DNA of 13,861 nucleotides from Pirellulaceae bacterium (GTDB taxonomy: Bacteria; Planctomycetota; Planctomycetia; Pirellulales; Pirellulaceae): positions 1 to 13,861 of the forward strand of contig JADLDX010000377.1 of the NCBI GenBank assembly GCA_020846515.1, given 5' to 3'. Each line of letters starts with the position of its first letter. Positions within the stretch are counted from its first letter, which is position 1. Below the pieces are notes generated by a model that worked only from the letters and a program-made list of their open reading frames with translations, was not told the DNA's origin and made no database searches. Positions 1 to 7,382 of this stretch are shown here, piece after piece. A program made the position numbers and the translations under genes.

Positions 1-223
1 AATCGGGGCGGATCTTGGCAATGACGATCGCCACGGGAATATGGTATGTGTAAGGAATGAAGTCCTTACCACCGGCAATCACCAATTCTTGGCGAAACTT
101 GGCCAAGGCATCTTCGGGCGACAAGTTCTCCCCGGCATATCGTGATGTGGCGACGAGCGCGCCCTCGGCGACGCTTTCCACATCAAATAGCAGATATTGA
201 ACTTCGCGGGTTACTGCGGCCAT
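1..223 (-). CDS. Predicted 3'-5' exonuclease (PolB-exonuclease-like), 5' part only
   Basis: Only the first 74 codons are inside the window; the gene runs off the left edge. The N-terminus reads MAAVTREVQYLLFDVESVAE. The hydrophobic strand followed by D14-V-E16 is the Exo I (DxE) motif of the DnaQ-like fold, whose acidic residues bind the catalytic metals. The following part, with LSPEDALAKF and then DFIPYTYHIPVAIVIAKI, resembles the predicted 3'-5' exonucleases related to the PolB exonuclease domain. The ATG at 221-223 is preceded by GGGAG four bases upstream, which supports this start. The likely role is removal of nucleotides from DNA 3' ends in the cytoplasm, but the substrate is unknown and the remaining catalytic motifs lie outside the window. 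The family call is from memory of related sequences. Confidence 0.72.
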   Translation of the reverse strand, partial: MAAVTREVQYLLFDVESVAEGALVATSRYAGENLSPEDALAKFRQELVIAGGKDFIPYTYHIPVAIVIAKIRPD

Positions 224-515
224 TGGCTCCCAACCTTTTTAAGGCACCCTACACTATTTTGTAGACGAATCGCTCCGCGACTCGTCATTCACCCAACATC
301 ATTCACCCACATCACGAACGTAAACGCATCGCTCGGCCACCTGCCCTTGCACAGCGATCACCGCCCGCAGCGCAGCCAGGAGAGGTGAGGTCATGCCATG
401 CCTGTCTTGTCGGCGGTGCTGAGTATGGACTTATTAATCGAGAAGTTCAACCCAGCCACACCCGGGCGTCTGGCGTACTGTGAATATCCAGAGTGCCTCT
501 AACGCCGTGCGTGCG
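224..515. other. Intergenic spacer with two hairpins
   Basis: This 292-base spacer lies between the SulP gene end and the exonuclease start, both on the minus strand. It holds a strong hairpin at 264-286, an imperfect 14-bp direct duplication (ATTCACCCAACATC at 287-300, ATTCACCCACATCA at 301-314) and a second inverted repeat at 498-520 overlapping the SulP stop. No convincing coding sequence or consensus promoter was seen; short open frames here have no recognisable protein features. Confidence 0.6.
264..286 (-). promoter_or_regulatory. Strong hairpin upstream of the exonuclease gene
   Basis: Plus-strand arms GACGAATCGC (264-273) and GCGACTCGTC (277-286) pair over all ten positions except one G-T wobble, with a 3-base loop. 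The element lies about 40 bases upstream of the exonuclease start. It has no T-tract on either side, so a simple intrinsic terminator is unlikely. It could be a 5' leader structure, an operator or an intergenic repeat; the sequence alone does not decide. Confidence 0.5.
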
Positions 516-520
516 TTAGA
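498..520 (-). terminator. Inverted repeat over the SulP stop codon, weak terminator candidate
   Basis: The arms TCTAACGC (498-505) and GCGTTAGA (513-520) are a perfect 8-bp inverted repeat with a 7-base loop, and the SulP stop codon (516-518) lies in one arm. The minus-strand sequence beyond it lacks a T-run, so factor-independent termination would be weak; a 3' mRNA-stabilising hairpin is an alternative. Confidence 0.4.
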
Positions 521-2465
521 TCATAAACGACCAGTCGTCGGCGGGTTGGATCGGGCCGGCGGCGCGGGGGCATTGGGCACAGCGATGTTCACCCAAGTGC
601 GCGTAGGCATATTGAATGGCTTTAAAGGTGCTCGACCAGAGTTCGGGTACTTCGCGGAAGACGCGTTCCTCGCCAATTTCGGCCACGATTCCCACGTTCT
701 TAAACGACTTGTAGGCTTCATCGCGGACGCCGCTGAGCAGTACGACGTGCCCGGCCGCTTGCATGCGCTCAATGAAATCATGGAGCACATGCAGGCATAC
801 GGCGTCCCAATTGCGTACGTATCGCAGTCGCAGGATAACGACCGCGGCTGGCAGCGCTGCTTGTACGGCTGACTGCTGGTCAGACAACGCTGAAGATGGC
901 TGTGAAGCTTTGCTTAGGCCAACCGCGCTGGGCGTCAAAGTCTCCTCTTCGATGCGTTCGAGCGCCTCTTCGAAAGCTGGCGAAGCGCCAAAGAAAAGCT
1001 CGCCTTCAAAGTTCTCGATTCGCACTCGATCGCACTGAGGATCGTTTTCCAAGCGTTCGCGTACGTTGCCTTGTTTGGTCACTGTTAGCTGGGAGACTTC
1101 GATACGGGCGGCCTTGGGGACGTAGAACATGAACGAGAGTAACACGCCGACCAGGATGCAAAATTCAACTGAGACAACGATGGCAGCCAGGGCTGTGGCG
1201 GTGACGATTAGCGCATCAAAGCGCGTGGCTTTGAAATGATATCGCAAGGCTTCAGGGTCCGTCATGCGAATCGCCGTTAGCATCAACACTCCAGACAAGG
1301 CAGCGCGGGGGATGTACTGTGCCAGAGGTGCAAACAACAACACCGTCAGCGCGACTGCGCCGGCAGCAAAGATACCGGACCACTCGGTCGCCGCGCCGGC
1401 TTGATAGTTGATGTAGGAACGGGTTAATGAACCGGAGCCTGGAAAGCAACGAAAGAAACTGCCCGCCAGATTGGCCAGTCCTTCGCTGAGGCACTGTTGG
1501 TTAATATCTAACTTTTGCCGAGTCTTAAGCGCAATCGACTTGGCCATAGCGATCGCCTCCAGCAAGCCGAGCAGCGCGATGGCCAGCGCCGATGGGGCGA
1601 GCTCGCGCACCAATACCCAATCCCAATCGGGCGCTTGAAACGTAGGTAAGGAGCGAGGAATATTTTCGACCAGCTTGACGCCCCAACGCGGGCTGCCTAA
1701 ATCCAGCCACCACGTCGCCAGGCCGGCGGCCACGATCGCCAGCAATAACTCCGGCAATCGCCAGCCCAATGCTTTGCTGATTCGGCGGACCAGCAAAGCC
1801 ACGATGACCGTGCCGATCGCCACATAAAGCGTTGGCCAATGAACTGGCCCGCCTTGGGTCATCGTCAAATAAAACCGCGTCAAAAAGTGATCGTGATGTC
1901 CGCCTTGGGCTTTGAAACCGAACACATTTTTCAGTTGGTCCAGCACCAGCAATATACTGGCGCCGACAGTGAACCCCACGACGACCGCATGCGAAATGAA
2001 ACGCGATAGATCTCCCAGTCGCAGCAGCGTAATACCGGTTTGAATGATACCGATCAGAGCGGCCATCAAGATGGCGGCCGATACCCGTTCTTCGGCCGGT
2101 ACGAAGGCCAGCGCGCTCAGCATGGCAATCGAAATGGCATTGGTCGGACCATTGATCAACTGCTTGCTCGAGGCGAACAGTGCGCCGACCGCGGTCATCA
2201 CAATGGCAGTGTATAGACCAAGTTCTACCGGCATGCCAAAGATACTGGCGTATGCCATGGCTTGCGGCACGGCCACAGCCGCCACGGTCAGACCAGCGAT
2301 CAAGTCGCGTCGAAAGTAGCTGCCCGAATAAGTTGTCAATGAATGAAACGCAGGCACCAGAGAGAGCACTCGACCGATCGGGTGCCGGACGCTCTCGCTT
2401 GCGTTGTTGCGCGGGCCGTTACGGGAACTATTGCGTGGGTTACTACGAGGACTATTGGCAGGCAT
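516..2465 (-). CDS. SulP-family anion transporter with STAS domain
   Basis: This 649-residue inner-membrane protein belongs to the SulP (SLC26-related) family, which carries anions such as sulfate or bicarbonate; the substrate cannot be read here. Residues 52-72 contain the family signature region (RRDLIAGLTVAAVAVPQAMAY), and a core of many hydrophobic helices runs to about residue 450. INGPTNA (104-110) and the stretch around residues 328-350 are also SulP-like. A cytoplasmic STAS domain follows at about 480-620, with the conserved-looking NWDAVCLHVL at 552-561. It is interrupted by a low-complexity Ser/Ala/Gln insert at about 508-540, where STAS loops often vary. The first 27 residues are an unusual Arg/Asn/Ser-rich tail, and the C-terminus carries a CAQC pair (629-632). 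The gene is last in a three-gene unit, 12 bases after the methyltransferase stop. No strong Shine-Dalgarno precedes the ATG, consistent with translational coupling. Confidence 0.9.
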   Translation of the reverse strand: MPANSPRSNPRNSSRNGPRNNASESVRHPIGRVLSLVPAFHSLTTYSGSYFRRDLIAGLTVAAVAVPQAMAYASIFGMPVELGLYTAIVMTAVGALFASSKQLINGPTNAISIAMLSALAFVPAEERVSAAILMAALIGIIQTGITLLRLGDLSRFISHAVVVGFTVGASILLVLDQLKNVFGFKAQGGHHDHFLTRFYLTMTQGGPVHWPTLYVAIGTVIVALLVRRISKALGWRLPELLLAIVAAGLATWWLDLGSPRWGVKLVENIPRSLPTFQAPDWDWVLVRELAPSALAIALLGLLEAIAMAKSIALKTRQKLDINQQCLSEGLANLAGSFFRCFPGSGSLTRSYINYQAGAATEWSGIFAAGAVALTVLLFAPLAQYIPRAALSGVLMLTAIRMTDPEALRYHFKATRFDALIVTATALAAIVVSVEFCILVGVLLSFMFYVPKAARIEVSQLTVTKQGNVRERLENDPQCDRVRIENFEGELFFGASPAFEEALERIEEETLTPSAVGLSKASQPSSALSDQQSAVQAALPAAVVILRLRYVRNWDAVCLHVLHDFIERMQAAGHVVLLSGVRDEAYKSFKNVGIVAEIGEERVFREVPELWSSTFKAIQYAYAHLGEHRCAQCPRAAGPIQPADDWSFMI

Positions 2466-2477
2466 GGAGATCGTTCA

Positions 2478-3296
2478 TCAGAATGTGATCAATCGTGGAG
2501 TGGTAGCGGAACCGAGACGCCGAGCTTTGATGCGCAGATACGGAGCGATAAAGTAGCAACGATGACCAAAGCTGCCGGGCAATGCGTCACTCTTGCCGTA
2601 CGAGGGTTCGGAGACATCTTCGATGACGAAGCCGGATCGACAGATCCCTCCCAGGAGATCATTCCAACTGTGGACAAACTCTTGGGTACCGGGTTCACGC
2701 AGCAGATTGGGCGTTACCGCCGGTGGCACGGGACGCCGGTCGTAGTAGGCATGTTCGATGGCATAATGACCGGTGTATGTATCCAGCGAGGCCTGTAGGT
2801 TAGCCGGTTGCTTGTGCTGGCTGATATATATTCCCTGCGGCTTGGTCACTCGCGCCACTTCAGGAAATAGTGCGTCGAGCGTGGGCAAGTAACAACTGCT
2901 CACCGGTTGCACGACCAAATCAAACATGGCGGAGGGCAACATGTCCAACTGGTCCATGCTGGTTTGGATCGTGTTGACCTGCAAGCCATGCTCGGCAGCC
3001 ACCTGGCGATCGCGTTCGAGCATCACTGGGCTCAAGTCAACCACCGTCACTTCAGCACCGGCAGAGGCGTACAGCGGACCGTGTCGACCACCACCGGCGG
3101 CCAGACAGAGGACTTTCCAACTACGAATACCGCCAGGTAACCAACCCAACCCGTCGATCACTTTTAACGAATTAGCCAGTTCGCTTTTGGTCGCAGGCGC
3201 TGTCAGTTTATGTCCTGCGCGAGCCATGCGATCCCAAGCTTGCTGGTTATTGCGCCGCGAATCGTCTAGGGGTTGATGGGTAGGTTCAAACTCCAT
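2478..3296 (-). CDS. Class I SAM-dependent methyltransferase
   Basis: A 272-residue cytoplasmic protein with a Rossmann-type methyltransferase core. Motif I is VLCLAAGGGRHG at about 62-72, the glycine-rich S-adenosylmethionine loop. The acidic residue ending strand 2 is D87 in VTVVDLSPVML. A motif IV-like strand MFDLVVQPVSSCY follows at about 124-136, then a post-motif strand with TKPQGIYISQHK. The N-terminal NNQQAWDRMA is typical of small-molecule methyltransferases of this class. The C-terminal third (YYDRRPVPP and onward) probably shapes the substrate pocket, and the substrate is unknown. It starts 9 bases after the small unknown gene ends and is followed by the SulP gene after 12 bases, so the three are probably co-transcribed. 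The context does not identify a pathway. Confidence 0.85.
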   Translation of the reverse strand: MEFEPTHQPLDDSRRNNQQAWDRMARAGHKLTAPATKSELANSLKVIDGLGWLPGGIRSWKVLCLAAGGGRHGPLYASAGAEVTVVDLSPVMLERDRQVAAEHGLQVNTIQTSMDQLDMLPSAMFDLVVQPVSSCYLPTLDALFPEVARVTKPQGIYISQHKQPANLQASLDTYTGHYAIEHAYYDRRPVPPAVTPNLLREPGTQEFVHSWNDLLGGICRSGFVIEDVSEPSYGKSDALPGSFGHRCYFIAPYLRIKARRLGSATTPRLITF

Positions 3297-3305
3297 GGGT
3301 ATGGT

Positions 3306-3686
3306 TTAACTTTCTGCGCGCAGGGCGGCGGCGAGCCAATGGCCATCGACCACTTGGCTCTCATCCAGCAATTCGACGGAGATGCTGTGCCAATCCGTTT
3401 CGAGTGCTTGGAGAAAGCCAAGCCAATTGGCAGGCGGACAATTGCCTACCAATTCGATGCGTCGAACGACTTGCCCGTCATCAAACAGTGTGCCTTCCAG
3501 TTGCCAAGGGCCAACCCGTTCGTCGTGACCGCTCCACAAAAACGAGCCGTCTGGCTCGGCGAACATGCGAGGCAACAACTCCAGGTTCGCCAAAGCGCGT
3601 TCCCAGGAAATGCTCAGCGGCACGCCGGCTTGCGGCGGCTGCTCTACACGTCGGCCATAAAGGCGGAATCGAATGGTGGCACTCAT
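3306..3686 (-). CDS. Small conserved-looking protein of unknown function
   Basis: A 126-residue soluble protein starting MSATIRFRLYGRR, with no signal peptide or membrane segment. I do not recognise a named family, although similar short proteins with LLPRMF-EPDGSF-W patterns seem familiar from planctomycete genomes. Tryptophans and aromatic residues (PDGSFLWSG, GPWQLEGTLFDDGQ) suggest a small beta-rich fold. A longer reading frame begins at 3737, but its first 17 residues (Leu/Arg-rich) look like leader sequence. The ATG at 3684-3686 begins the more protein-like part, and a small inverted repeat (3706-3717) falls in the leader rather than the gene. It is first in the three-gene unit with the methyltransferase and SulP genes. 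No function is proposed. Confidence 0.6.
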   Translation of the reverse strand: MSATIRFRLYGRRVEQPPQAGVPLSISWERALANLELLPRMFAEPDGSFLWSGHDERVGPWQLEGTLFDDGQVVRRIELVGNCPPANWLGFLQALETDWHSISVELLDESQVVDGHWLAAALRAES

Positions 3687-3895
3687 GCTGCGAATTCTAG
3701 CCAGCCAGCGCAAGCTGCGTAACACCAACTCTAGCACCCCCCTCTTTGCGGTGTGCCGAATTGTCCTGGGGCTGATGCAACTTGGGCGTTGATATTTTGT
3801 GGTGGAGAGTTGGCGGGAGCCGCCAATCGTAACCTAGAGTTTATATAGCCGTGCTTGTTTTCTGGACACTTCAACTTATAGGTTTTGAGCAGCAA
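3687..3895. promoter_or_regulatory. Divergent intergenic region between the SulP unit and the flagellar locus
   Basis: This 209-base region separates the minus-strand unit from fliL, so promoters for both directions are expected here. It holds a perfect inverted repeat at 3810-3826, an AT-rich stretch TTTATATAG at 3840-3848 downstream of it that could serve as a -10 region for fliL, and a CAGC-GCAA-GCTG hairpin at 3706-3717. I found no clear sigma-28 or sigma-54 consensus. A GTG at 3851 is in frame with fliL but adds 15 residues unlike FliL N-termini. Confidence 0.45.
3810..3826. promoter_or_regulatory. Perfect inverted repeat upstream of fliL, operator candidate
   Basis: TTGGCGG and CCGCCAA flank a 3-base centre (GAG). 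The element lies about 70 bases before the fliL ATG and just before an AT-rich stretch. The symmetry and position fit a regulator-binding site near the start of the flagellar operon, but a short RNA hairpin fits equally well. Confidence 0.4.
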
Positions 3896-4450
3896 ATGTC
3901 GGATCATGCAGCAGTTGAGGCTCCGGCCAGCGATGCTCCCAAGAGCTCGATCCTCCCCAAAATTCTCGTCAGCGGATTCATCGCGAGCGTGATTGTGGTG
4001 GAAACAGTGCTGTTTTTTCTATTTGTTCCATCGGCCGATGATGTCGCGGCCTTGGCAGAGGCCAACCTAATTAAAAAGGTCCAGGCCCACATGGAAGAAG
4101 AAGGCGAACCGACCGTTGAAGATGAAAACAAAGCCGTCGAGTTTCCGTTGGGCGATCACTCGGCGACCTTCACTCCGCCGGGTGCGGATCGTACCTATCG
4201 CGTTGAGTTCCGATTGTTCGGCACCGTCAAGGCGAAAGATCTCGAACATGTTGAAGGGCTGTACATGGAACGCGAAGGCCGCTTCCGTCATCGGCTGATG
4301 TTGGAAATCCGCAATGCCACGATGGACGAGCTGAATGAGAACCAATTGGGCTTGATTCAGCGACGGATACTTGCGACAAGTAATGAGATTCTGGAAGAAC
4401 CTATCCTGCTGGGAGTCGGTTTCCAGGATTATCAAGTGATTGAAGAGTAG
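3896..4450 (+). CDS. fliL: Flagellar basal body-associated protein FliL
   Basis: This 184-residue protein has a short cytoplasmic N-terminus, one membrane segment at about 22-44 (PKILVSGFIASVIVVETVLF) and a periplasmic domain, the layout of FliL. The C-terminal part (MLEIRNATMDELNENQLGLI, then ILATSNEILEEPILLGVGF) fits the family pattern of an Ile/Arg-rich helix followed by a final strand. FliL binds the stator around the motor. A glutamate (E36) sits inside the membrane segment, which is uncommon. I chose the ATG at 3896 rather than the in-frame GTG at 3851 because the extra residues are hydrophobic and unlike the family. It is the first plus-strand gene and precedes fliN by 48 bases. The call leans on both sequence and context, since FliL is poorly conserved. 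Confidence 0.75.
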   Translation: MSDHAAVEAPASDAPKSSILPKILVSGFIASVIVVETVLFFLFVPSADDVAALAEANLIKKVQAHMEEEGEPTVEDENKAVEFPLGDHSATFTPPGADRTYRVEFRLFGTVKAKDLEHVEGLYMEREGRFRHRLMLEIRNATMDELNENQLGLIQRRILATSNEILEEPILLGVGFQDYQVIEE

Positions 4451-4498
4451 TCAGCCGGTTCTTAGGACTGGGATGAAAAACACAGGGATGGAAACAGC

Positions 4499-4954
4499 AT
4501 GAGCGATCCAGGCTCGGAAGCCGTTCAAGCCAGTCAGGGCACCCCCCAAGGCACGAAATCCAGCAGCAGTGAGAGCGCAGAAGCCCATGCTGCGCGCCTA
4601 CTGGAAGAGGCTGAGAACGCTCTGCATGGTATCGATCGACCAGCTCCCAAAGCAATTCAGCTCGAGGAGTTGATTGGCTCGGGAGGCCCGCCTGAGAAAT
4701 GTTCCTTGGAACTGCTCAGCGACGTCGACCTGGATTTGAAGATCGAACTCGGTCGCACGCATATGCAATTGGAAGAAGTGCTCAAGTTACGGCGTGGTTC
4801 GGTCATTACGCTCGACAAACTTGCCGGCGATCCCGTGGATATCTATGCCAACGGTCGCATGGTCGCGCGTGGTGAAGTGCTGGTGCTCAATGACAATTTT
4901 TGCGTCCGCGTGGCTCAATTGCTGGGCTCGGACTCGCTAGCTGACAAGGTTTAA
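4499..4954 (+). CDS. fliN: Flagellar motor switch protein FliN
   Basis: A 151-residue protein with a textbook SpoA (FliN/FliM C-terminal) domain at about 69-142. [17 protein letters not shown] is followed by a hydrophobic helix and [20 protein letters not shown], then [20 protein letters not shown]. FliN forms the lower C-ring, taking part in rotor switching and docking of FliH/export cargo. The first 65 residues are Ser/Gln/Glu-rich and probably flexible, longer than many FliN N-termini. The ATG at 4499 follows an imperfect 15-bp tandem duplication (4470-4484 and 4485-4499), each copy beginning GGGATG, of which the second supplies a weak Shine-Dalgarno. The stop codon lies inside the first unit of a heptamer repeat array. 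No fliM is present between fliL and this gene. Confidence 0.93.
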   Translation: MSDPGSEAVQASQGTPQGTKSSSSESAEAHAARLLEEAENALHGIDRPAPKAIQLEELIGSGGPPEKCSLELLSDVDLDLKIELGRTHMQLEEVLKLRRGSVITLDKLAGDPVDIYANGRMVARGEVLVLNDNFCVRVAQLLGSDSLADKV

Positions 4955-4978
4955 CAGTTAACAGTTAACGGTTAACAG
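4951..4978 (+). repeat. Heptamer tandem repeat, four copies, after fliN
   Basis: Four units in exact 7-base phase: TTAACAG, TTAACAG, TTAACGG, TTAACAG. The array starts inside the last codons of fliN, whose TAA stop is part of the first unit. In the frame GYTAAMA it resembles the four-unit array at 8177-8204 in the same locus. Confidence 0.85.
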
Positions 4979-5046
4979 TGGCAGGTGGCTTATCGGCTCT
5001 TCCCGCGAGCTGGCGAGCATGCTTGACGACTGACTTTATTTAAGAC

Positions 5047-5065
5047 ATCGAACGCCGCGTTCGAT
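5047..5065. promoter_or_regulatory. 19-bp perfect palindrome in the fliO leader
   Basis: ATCGAACGC and GCGTTCGAT flank a single central C. The palindrome ends 16 bases before the fliO Shine-Dalgarno (AAGGAAG, 5082-5088). As DNA it is a candidate operator; as RNA it would form an 8-bp hairpin with a 3-base loop. No T-run follows, so termination is unlikely. It could adjust fliO translation relative to fliN. Confidence 0.5.
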
Positions 5066-5094
5066 AGCCAGCGTGAACGACAAGGAAGTCGCTC

Positions 5095-6042
5095 ATGGGA
5101 CCCAAGTTTCTTGCAGGCTGTGTCGTGACCGTTTGGTCACTGACACTGGCTGATGCCGACGCACAGGTGGGCCCCCGCCATTCGGTCTCACCTACAACCA
5201 ACTCATCGCCTGCGACAGGGATGCGCGAAGCCAGCATCATCACTCGGGCTGCACAACTGCCTGAAGTGCCTGGCCGCGCTGATAGTGCTCTAGCTGATAA
5301 TGGCCAGAGAGATTCAGGCCAATTAAATGCCGGCCAGATGAATACGGGTCTGAGCGATCGGGCCTGGACGGCCTCGCCGGCTCTGCCAGCGATTGCCCCG
5401 CCACTCGAGTCAGGCTCGGCATCTGTGGCGCAATTGCAAACTAATGTTCAAACTCCCCAGCGCGTCGGTTCCTTCGTCACTCAGGCTCAATATACTAGTC
5501 CTGAATCTGAGGCAGCAGATCGGCTGCCCCAAAACACCGGCCGGGCACTCAGGTCCAGCAGCGCGGTCTCGGTAGAGTCTAACTCGGCTGGTGTGGATTC
5601 TGGTGGGGCGACGAAAGCCTCCGAACCGCGAGCCCTCAAGCCGCAGTCAGCCAGTGACGGTAAGACGCCTGAGAAACGTTCCACCGGCACGGTGCAAATG
5701 TTCATTAGCGTGTTGTCAAGCCTGGCAATCGTTATGGGTTTGTTGTTGGGAGCCGCCTGGTGCTATCGCCGCGCGTCGCCGACGATGTCCGGTGGATTAC
5801 CGAAGCAAGTTGTGCAGGTGCTGGGGCGTACTCCCCTGGCTCCTCGTCAACAACTGGTCTTGTTGCGTTTCGGGCACAAGCTGATTTTGGTCAGCAATCT
5901 GCATGGTGAAGTGCGGACCATCAGTGAGATCACGGATCCACTAGAAGTCGATCGCATGGCTGGATTGTGTGAAAGCGCGCAACCAGGCAGCATCTCCGAA
6001 TCGTTCCGTTCCGTGCTGCACAACATCGGAAGGAATGGCTGA
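5095..6042 (+). CDS. fliO: Flagellar export/assembly protein FliO, long form
   Basis: A 315-residue protein that matches FliO by layout, C-terminal sequence and position directly before fliP. Residues 1-23 look like a signal peptide ending ADADA-Q. Residues 24-198 are a Ser/Ala/Gln-rich, probably disordered periplasmic stretch containing a short pentapeptide repeat GQxNx three times (70-84). A membrane helix lies at about 201-224 ([20 protein letters not shown]). The small cytoplasmic domain ([20 protein letters not shown], then [13 protein letters not shown]) is the FliO core. FliO helps assemble the FliP ring of the export gate. Typical FliO proteins are about 100-150 residues, so the linker is unusually long. 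AAGGAAG six bases upstream supports the ATG. Its TGA overlaps the fliP ATG by one base. Confidence 0.83.
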   Translation: MGPKFLAGCVVTVWSLTLADADAQVGPRHSVSPTTNSSPATGMREASIITRAAQLPEVPGRADSALADNGQRDSGQLNAGQMNTGLSDRAWTASPALPAIAPPLESGSASVAQLQTNVQTPQRVGSFVTQAQYTSPESEAADRLPQNTGRALRSSSAVSVESNSAGVDSGGATKASEPRALKPQSASDGKTPEKRSTGTVQMFISVLSSLAIVMGLLLGAAWCYRRASPTMSGGLPKQVVQVLGRTPLAPRQQLVLLRFGHKLILVSNLHGEVRTISEITDPLEVDRMAGLCESAQPGSISESFRSVLHNIGRNG

Positions 6043-7040
6043 TGCTTACCAATCCGCATACCGCTTCGCACAAGACGACCTGTGGGACTACTAGCGTCCA
6101 CCGCGTACCATCGCTGAGTAAATTCGTGGGCATGGCATGCCTGGCCATGATGGTCTTGGCTCTTGCGTCCGATCCTGTAGTGGCACAGCCGCCGGTTTCG
6201 CAAGCTCAGGCACTCGAACAAGGGCTCCGCGATATCTTCTCCGGTCAAAACGCCAATCAACCGGCCGAGGTTGCCGCGCCAGGCAGTGCTAAGGTTGAGT
6301 CTGCTGGCGATTCCGGGGCGGGCAACGGAACAGCACAGAATTTTTTGTTGAGCGGACCAGAGAGATGGACTAGTCGCGAAGGCTTGTCCAGCAGCCTGCA
6401 AATTGTGTTGCTCTTGACGGTCATCAGTTTGGCCCCTGCCATCTTGCTGATGACTACTTGCTATGTGCGGATCATTGTCGTCTTTGGCTTGTTGCGGCAA
6501 GCGTTGGGTACCGGTCAACTGCCGCCCAGCCAGGTGGTGACTTCGATCGCCTTGTTCATGACCATGTTTGTCATGGCACCGGTTTGGAACAAAGTCTATA
6601 CCGATGCCATTGCTCCATACACGGCGGCCGGCTCGCAGTTGGGGTTAGAAGAAGCCTGGAACTTGGGGGTAAAGCCGGTACGTGAGTTTATGAGTCAGCA
6701 GATCGATATGGCTGGCAATCATGATGATGTCTACTTGTTCTACAAGCACTACGCGCCCGATGCACCTTCGCCCAAGTTCTTTGATGATGTGCCGCTGCGC
6801 GTGTTATTGCCGGCCTATATGCTCAGCGAACTAAAGACGGCGTTTCTCATGGGGTTTCAGATTTTTTTGCCGTTCTTGTTAATCGACCTAGTGGTCGCTG
6901 CCATCACGATATCGATGGGCATGATGATGTTGCCTCCGGCGATGATCTCGTTGCCTTTCAAGTTACTGTTGTTTGTGCTGATCGATGGTTGGCATTTAGT
7001 GGTGGAAATGTTGCTGGCAAGTTTTGGAACAGTGAGTTAA
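6042..7040 (+). CDS. fliP: Flagellar export gate protein FliP
   Basis: This 332-residue protein matches FliP strongly from about residue 117: [40 protein letters not shown], then a periplasmic loop, and a C-terminal segment with [20 protein letters not shown] and [20 protein letters not shown]. FliP forms the core of the FliPQR export gate in the inner membrane. FliP is made with a cleavable signal peptide in Salmonella, and here a hydrophobic segment at about 28-48 ending VVAQ fits one, though with a long leading part. The roughly 65-residue Gly/Ala-rich stretch before the core makes the protein longer than the usual 245 or so. The TGATG overlap with fliO supports the start; an internal ATG at 6132 would leave a shorter signal peptide. 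Confidence 0.95.
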   Translation: MLTNPHTASHKTTCGTTSVHRVPSLSKFVGMACLAMMVLALASDPVVAQPPVSQAQALEQGLRDIFSGQNANQPAEVAAPGSAKVESAGDSGAGNGTAQNFLLSGPERWTSREGLSSSLQIVLLLTVISLAPAILLMTTCYVRIIVVFGLLRQALGTGQLPPSQVVTSIALFMTMFVMAPVWNKVYTDAIAPYTAAGSQLGLEEAWNLGVKPVREFMSQQIDMAGNHDDVYLFYKHYAPDAPSPKFFDDVPLRVLLPAYMLSELKTAFLMGFQIFLPFLLIDLVVAAITISMGMMMLPPAMISLPFKLLLFVLIDGWHLVVEMLLASFGTVS

Positions 7041-7044
7041 CACA

Positions 7045-7317
7045 ATGCAACCTGAAGACGCAGTGGATTTAGTTCGCCATGCAGTGGTCACCGCGACGTT
7101 AATCGGCGCACCGCTGCTGTTGGTCGGCATGGTCGTAGGCTTGGTGGTCAGCTTGATTCAGGCTTTGACCCAGATTCAAGATCAGACGCTCAATGCAGTG
7201 CCCAAGATTATTGCCATGGTGGTGGCTTTGATTTATTGCTTGCCCTGGATCGCTGATCGCATGATCGATTACTCGCGCGGCGTGTACGAAAACATTCCCG
7301 CCGTCGTCAGTCGATGA
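7045..7317 (+). CDS. fliQ: Flagellar export gate protein FliQ
   Basis: A 90-residue protein of normal FliQ length with two membrane helices, at about 15-38 and 48-68. Family hallmarks are APLLLVGMVVGLVVSLIQAL and the following TQIQDQTLNAVPKIIAM. FliQ packs around FliP and FliR in the export gate. It begins four bases after the fliP stop with no clear Shine-Dalgarno, so translational coupling to fliP is likely. Confidence 0.95.
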   Translation: MQPEDAVDLVRHAVVTATLIGAPLLLVGMVVGLVVSLIQALTQIQDQTLNAVPKIIAMVVALIYCLPWIADRMIDYSRGVYENIPAVVSR

Positions 7318-7357
7318 GAATGTGCCTTAATCCCAAATCGGACGTGTCGACGTGCAT

Positions 7358-7363
7358 AGGAAG
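7358..7363 (+). promoter_or_regulatory. Shine-Dalgarno-like AGGAAG before fliR
   Basis: AGGAAG lies 19 bases before the TTG at 7383, too far for a usual ribosome binding site. It is 7 bases before an in-frame ATC at 7371 and 4 before another at 7368. An in-frame TAA at 7365-7367 rules out any start further upstream. This makes the true fliR start uncertain. Confidence 0.45.
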
Positions 7364-7382
7364 TTAAATCATCACTGACGCG

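Noticed and set aside
197..388. 63-codon plus-strand open frame at the left spacer
   Set aside because: It overlaps the exonuclease start antisense, contains the hairpin and direct duplication, and looks non-protein-like (His/Pro/Arg-rich).
480..872. 130-codon plus-strand open frame opposite the SulP C-terminus
   Set aside because: It lies antisense to the STAS domain, which has strong family resemblance on the other strand, and it has no recognisable domain.
3851..3895. GTG-initiated 15-residue extension of fliL
   Set aside because: The extra residues are hydrophobic, unlike FliL N-termini, and the ATG at 3896 gives a normal protein.
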